The notes beneath the pieces are model-generated. The model did no database searches, had not been told where the DNA came from, and saw only the letters and a list, made by a program, of their open reading frames with translations. Of a DNA stretch of 64,000 nucleotides, positions 61,200-64,000 are shown piece by piece. The stretch's first letter is position 1. Each line of letters opens with the position of its first letter. A program made the position numbers and the translations under genes. The DNA comes from DASQPR01 sp963724705. GTDB taxonomy: Bacteria > Actinomycetota > Actinomycetes > Mycobacteriales > Micromonosporaceae. Location of the stretch: assembly GCA_963724705.1 (NCBI GenBank), contig CAVRVS010000006.1, positions 868,001 to 932,000 on the forward strand. Reading direction: 5' to 3'.

Positions 61200-61799
61200 G
61201 TGGACGGCCCGCTCATGCTGCGTTGGTTGTTGACCGGCGCATTCGTGCTCGCGGGCGTCTACTGCACCGCACAGTGCATCAACGTGTTGCGGGCCCATGG
61301 CCGCTTCGACGCCACGACGCTGCTCGGCAACGTCGCACACCTCGCGATGAGCACGGTCATGGCCGGCATGATCTGGTGGGCTCCTTCGTGGCGCGTCGCG
61401 ACGTGGGAGATCGCGCTGTTCGCGGTCGCCGGCGGCTGGTTTGCCGTACGCGTCGTGGCCATCACGCAGCACGGGGCTGTCGCGCGGCCGCACCCGGCGC
61501 TGCCCCACGGCCCGGCGCACTCCCGGCTCGGCTGCGCCTATCAGGCCACGGCGATGGCGGCCATGGTGTGGATGCTGACGGTCATGGCCGCACGACCGGG
61601 CATGCCCGGGATGCCGACGCATGGTGTGAGTGCCTCCGCGACCCGCGCGCTCGTCGCGACGTCGCTGGCTATCTATTTCGCGATCGCGGCAACGCTCTGG
61701 CTGGCGAGCGCCCGGCGCCGCCGCCGGATGCCGGGCTCATCCGCTCAGGCCTTGATGAGCGCGGCTATGGGTACGGCCGTCGTCACGCTCGCCTGGTAG
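61200..61799 (+). CDS. DUF5134-like membrane protein
   Basis: This 199-residue protein has about six membrane helices and several membrane His residues (for example LLGNVAHLAMSTVMAGMIWW), matching the DUF5134 type found beside copper or cell-envelope genes in actinomycetes. Function unknown. GTG 61200 has AAGGAGG upstream. Confidence 0.8.
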   Translation: MDGPLMLRWLLTGAFVLAGVYCTAQCINVLRAHGRFDATTLLGNVAHLAMSTVMAGMIWWAPSWRVATWEIALFAVAGGWFAVRVVAITQHGAVARPHPALPHGPAHSRLGCAYQATAMAAMVWMLTVMAARPGMPGMPTHGVSASATRALVATSLAIYFAIAATLWLASARRRRRMPGSSAQALMSAAMGTAVVTLAW

Positions 61800-61870
61800 A
61801 CCGCTCCGCCATCCGCGAGCTGCGGCCAGCCGACGACCACGGGCTTTCCAGCCGGCCGTACGCTCGCGGC

Positions 61871-62779
61871 ATGACCTCCCCGGACCGGCGGAAGATGATC
61901 ACCTTGCCGGTCGATCTCGGTGTCGCCGAGTTGGTGCCCGACCCGCGCAGCGGCAACGCGTGGGCGCTGTTCATCGACGGAGTCGCACAGTCATACGTCG
62001 ACCTTGACGATCCGCTCTACCTCGAATTCGCGTACGCCCGGCGGGTCGCCGGGGTGATCGACGCCGTGCGTTCGCCCGGTGCGCCGATCGACGTCCTGCA
62101 CCTCGGCGGCGGTGCACTCAGCCTGCCGCGGTATGTCGCGGCGACCCGGCCGGGCTCCCGCCAGCTGGTCATCGAGCGGGACTCCGCGTTGTACGACTTC
62201 GTCCGGCAACGCCTACCGATGCCGGCCGACATCGACGTAAGCGTGTCGATCGATAGCGCCCGCGCGGCGATGGCCTCAGCCGCCCCGGAGGCGTACGACC
62301 TGATTATCTCCGATGTGTTCGAGGCGGCCCGGATGCCATCGGACGTTGCCACGGTCGAGTTTGCCGCGCTCGTTTTGCCCGCTTTGCGGCCGGACGGACT
62401 CTATGTCGTCAACGTCACCGATATGCCGACGTTGGCCTTTACGAAGCGCCTCGCGGCCACCCTGCGTACGACATTTGCGCAGGTCTGCGTCTTGGCCGAC
62501 CCAGGTATGCTTCGGGGTCGGCGATTCGGCAACTGCCTGCTCGTCGCGAGCCGGCAGGTCGACACAGTGCCGACACGTGCGCTGGTGCGCTCGCGCCCAG
62601 GTGACACGGGCGCGGTCGGAGCGCTGCGGGGCGAGGCGCTCGACGAGTTCATCGCCGGAGCGGCGCCCCTGCTGGACGACACGGTCGCCTCCAGTCGGAC
62701 CGGCGTCCACACCGTCCGACGGCTCGTGGACGGCGGCGATGCGCCCGGCGCTGACGTCGACGTCGAACCGCTCGATTGA
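61871..62779 (+). CDS. Spermidine synthase-like (PABS domain) methyltransferase-fold protein
   Basis: This 302-residue protein has the propylamine-transferase fold: VAQSYVDLDDPLYLEFAYAR, VLHLGGGALSLPRYVAATRP with the nucleotide-binding Gly-rich loop, and AYDLIISDVFEAARMP with the acidic site residue. The usual Asp-x-x pattern of true spermidine synthases is altered, so activity is uncertain. ATG 61871 is used. It lies 31 bp before alr. Confidence 0.85.
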   Translation: MTSPDRRKMITLPVDLGVAELVPDPRSGNAWALFIDGVAQSYVDLDDPLYLEFAYARRVAGVIDAVRSPGAPIDVLHLGGGALSLPRYVAATRPGSRQLVIERDSALYDFVRQRLPMPADIDVSVSIDSARAAMASAAPEAYDLIISDVFEAARMPSDVATVEFAALVLPALRPDGLYVVNVTDMPTLAFTKRLAATLRTTFAQVCVLADPGMLRGRRFGNCLLVASRQVDTVPTRALVRSRPGDTGAVGALRGEALDEFIAGAAPLLDDTVASSRTGVHTVRRLVDGGDAPGADVDVEPLD

Positions 62780-62810
62780 CGCATCGGGATCCGGCTGAGA
62801 GGAACCGCAC

Positions 62811-64000
62811 GTGACGCCACCAAGCGACGCGAATTCGTCAGCGTCGCCGGCGACCACGGAAGCGGTCGTCGACCTTCGTGCCGTCGCCCACAACATCGCG
62901 ACGATCGCCGCCGGAACGTCGGCCGCGGTCATGACCGTGGTGAAGGCGGACGGGTTCGGTCACGGACTGGTGCCGATTGCCCGGACGGCGCTCGACGCAG
63001 GCGCTAGTTGGCTCGGTGTCACGTCGGCCGCAGAGGCCATGACGCTGCGTGCGGCCGGCGTGGACGCGCCGATACTCACGTGGCTGCACCGGCCGGACGA
63101 GGATTTCCAGCCGCTGATCAACGCCGGTGTGGACATTTCGGCGGCATCGGTCGAGCACCTCCGCGGTATAGCGGCGAGTTCGTCGGCGGCCCGACCGGCA
63201 ACTGTGCACCTGAAGGTCGACACGGGGATGTCACGTAACGGCGCGGTGCCGGACGAGTGGCCGCATCTGGTCGCCACCGCGCACGATCTGGAGCGCGCCG
63301 GCCTCCTTCGGGTGCGGGCGGTGTGGACGCATCTGGCCACGGCCGACGAGCCGGGGCGGCCAGAGACGGCGCGACAGGTGGCCGCGTTCGACGACGCGCT
63401 GAAGATCGCGAGCGCGTCCGGCCTGACGCCGGCATTGAGACACGTGGCGAATTCGGCCGGCGCCTTGGCCGTTCCCGAATCGCACTACGACCTGGTCCGA
63501 GTCGGCATCGCCACGTACGGCATCGAACCGGTGTTAGGTCGCGCGTACGGGCTGCGTCCCGTGATGACACTGCGCGCGCGGGCCATTCTGGTGAAACGTG
63601 TGCCGGCCGGCACCGGTGTGTCCTACGGGCTTGACTACACGACGACTCGCCCGACGACACTCGTGCTTGTTCCGCTCGGGTACGCCGATGGTGTGCCGCG
63701 CAATGTCGGCCCAGCGGCCCGGGTGTGGATCGGTGGCCGCCGTCATCCGATCGCGGGTCGGGTGTCGATGGATCAGTTCGTGATCGACGTCGGCGACACG
63801 CCGGCCGCGATCGGCGACGAGGTCATCCTGTTCGGCCCGGGTGACCGCGGCGAACCGACCGCGCAGGAGTGGGCGGACTGGGCCGGAACGAACGCTCATG
63901 AGATCCTCACTCGGATCGGTCCTCGGGTGCCGCGCCGGCATCTCCCGGCATCGGATCACCCGCCGCGGCAACGCCCGCCCATGAATGGACAACGCCCGTC
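62811..64000 (+). CDS. alr: Alanine racemase, 3'-truncated by the window end
   Basis: The reading frame from GTG 62811 is open to the last base, giving about 396 codons with no stop. It encodes alanine racemase, which makes D-alanine for peptidoglycan. The PLP Lys is in VMTVVKADGFGHGL (Phe replaces the usual Tyr after the Gly-pair position), the second motif is HLKVDTGMSRNG, and the catalytic Tyr is in GTGVSYGLDY; VPLGYADGVPRNVG and VSMDQFVIDVG follow. The C-terminal extension beyond LTRIGPRVPR is unusually long or the stop lies just outside. GAGAGG precedes the start. Confidence 0.93.
   Translation, partial: MTPPSDANSSASPATTEAVVDLRAVAHNIATIAAGTSAAVMTVVKADGFGHGLVPIARTALDAGASWLGVTSAAEAMTLRAAGVDAPILTWLHRPDEDFQPLINAGVDISAASVEHLRGIAASSSAARPATVHLKVDTGMSRNGAVPDEWPHLVATAHDLERAGLLRVRAVWTHLATADEPGRPETARQVAAFDDALKIASASGLTPALRHVANSAGALAVPESHYDLVRVGIATYGIEPVLGRAYGLRPVMTLRARAILVKRVPAGTGVSYGLDYTTTRPTTLVLVPLGYADGVPRNVGPAARVWIGGRRHPIAGRVSMDQFVIDVGDTPAAIGDEVILFGPGDRGEPTAQEWADWAGTNAHEILTRIGPRVPRRHLPASDHPPRQRPPMNGQRP

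Noticed and set aside
61061..62779. A 572-residue plus-strand protein ending in the PABS domain
   Set aside because: The first 270 residues are an Arg/His-rich shadow of the DUF5134-like gene; the ATG at 61871 starts the real protein.
63534..63992. A minus-strand ORF at the window end
   Set aside because: It is antisense to alr, whose open frame with clear racemase motifs covers this stretch.
1..64000. CRISPR arrays, insertion sequences and prophage genes
   Set aside because: No regular spacer-repeat arrays, transposases, integrases or phage structural genes were recognised on either strand.

Overview
The window is high-GC chromosomal DNA of an actinomycete (Actinomycetota). The evidence is a BldC-type regulator, the menaquinone UbiX/UbiA/UbiD set, the hemL-phosphatase-resA-ccdA-resB-ccsB cytochrome c cluster, ESX-type small proteins, CIRCE-controlled groEL, many GTG/TTG starts and 1-4 nt start/stop overlaps. 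A Frankiales/Jatrophihabitantales-like genome would fit, but genus cannot be fixed from sequence alone.

Layout. 0-3.6 kb: bldC, convergent with a quinone block (ubiD, prenyltransferase, ubiX). 3.6-7.3 kb: an ABC-2 exporter co-transcribed with a NarL-type two-component system, behind a non-coding segment with three palindromes, two of them 42 bp apart. 7.5-13.8 kb: System II cytochrome c maturation genes, a histidine phosphatase and hemL. 14-24.7 kb: an S9 oligopeptidase, a lipoprotein hydrolase, the glycolate oxidase operon glcDEF (glcF frameshifted), a threonine-dehydratase-like enzyme, two small membrane proteins and a GNAT. 24.8-30.8 kb: valS, a lipoprotein and a large FtsX-like permease. 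30.9-35.8 kb: an ESX-type cassette (EspC-like protein, WXG-like protein with a C39-like cysteine peptidase domain, lipoprotein), then two secreted proteins. 35.9-42.5 kb: tRNA-Lys, universal stress protein, DHA2 exporter, Crp-family regulator, a frameshifted MBL-fold lactonase, SRPBCC protein and groEL under two CIRCE operators. 42.6-48 kb: a secreted phosphatase-fold protein, a CWB2 wall-binding protein and a second T7SS-type cassette (SAV_915-like, small helical protein, T7SS-signal effector, membrane protein). 48-53.5 kb: assorted enzymes, a B12-binding protein and a zinc-free ribosomal protein L36 too short for ordinary ORF calling. 53.6-58.9 kb: thiE, divergent from a TPP-riboswitch-led thiO-thiS-thiG-cytX-thiD operon (thiO frameshifted). 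59.3-64 kb: a BluB-CobT fusion, a DUF5134-like protein, a spermidine-synthase-like protein and the 5' part of alr, which runs off the window.

Two themes deserve attention. First, two unlinked, tightly coupled T7SS-type cassettes occur without any ESX secretion core in the window; each pairs a large WXG-like protein with an adjacent membrane or lipoprotein gene, as in effector/immunity modules. Second, three conserved genes (glcF, the MBL lactonase, thiO) are each broken by one apparent indel while both halves keep family sequence, which points to assembly errors or very recent inactivation. Several strong hairpins and palindromes lie between genes; some are clear convergent terminators, others are unexplained.
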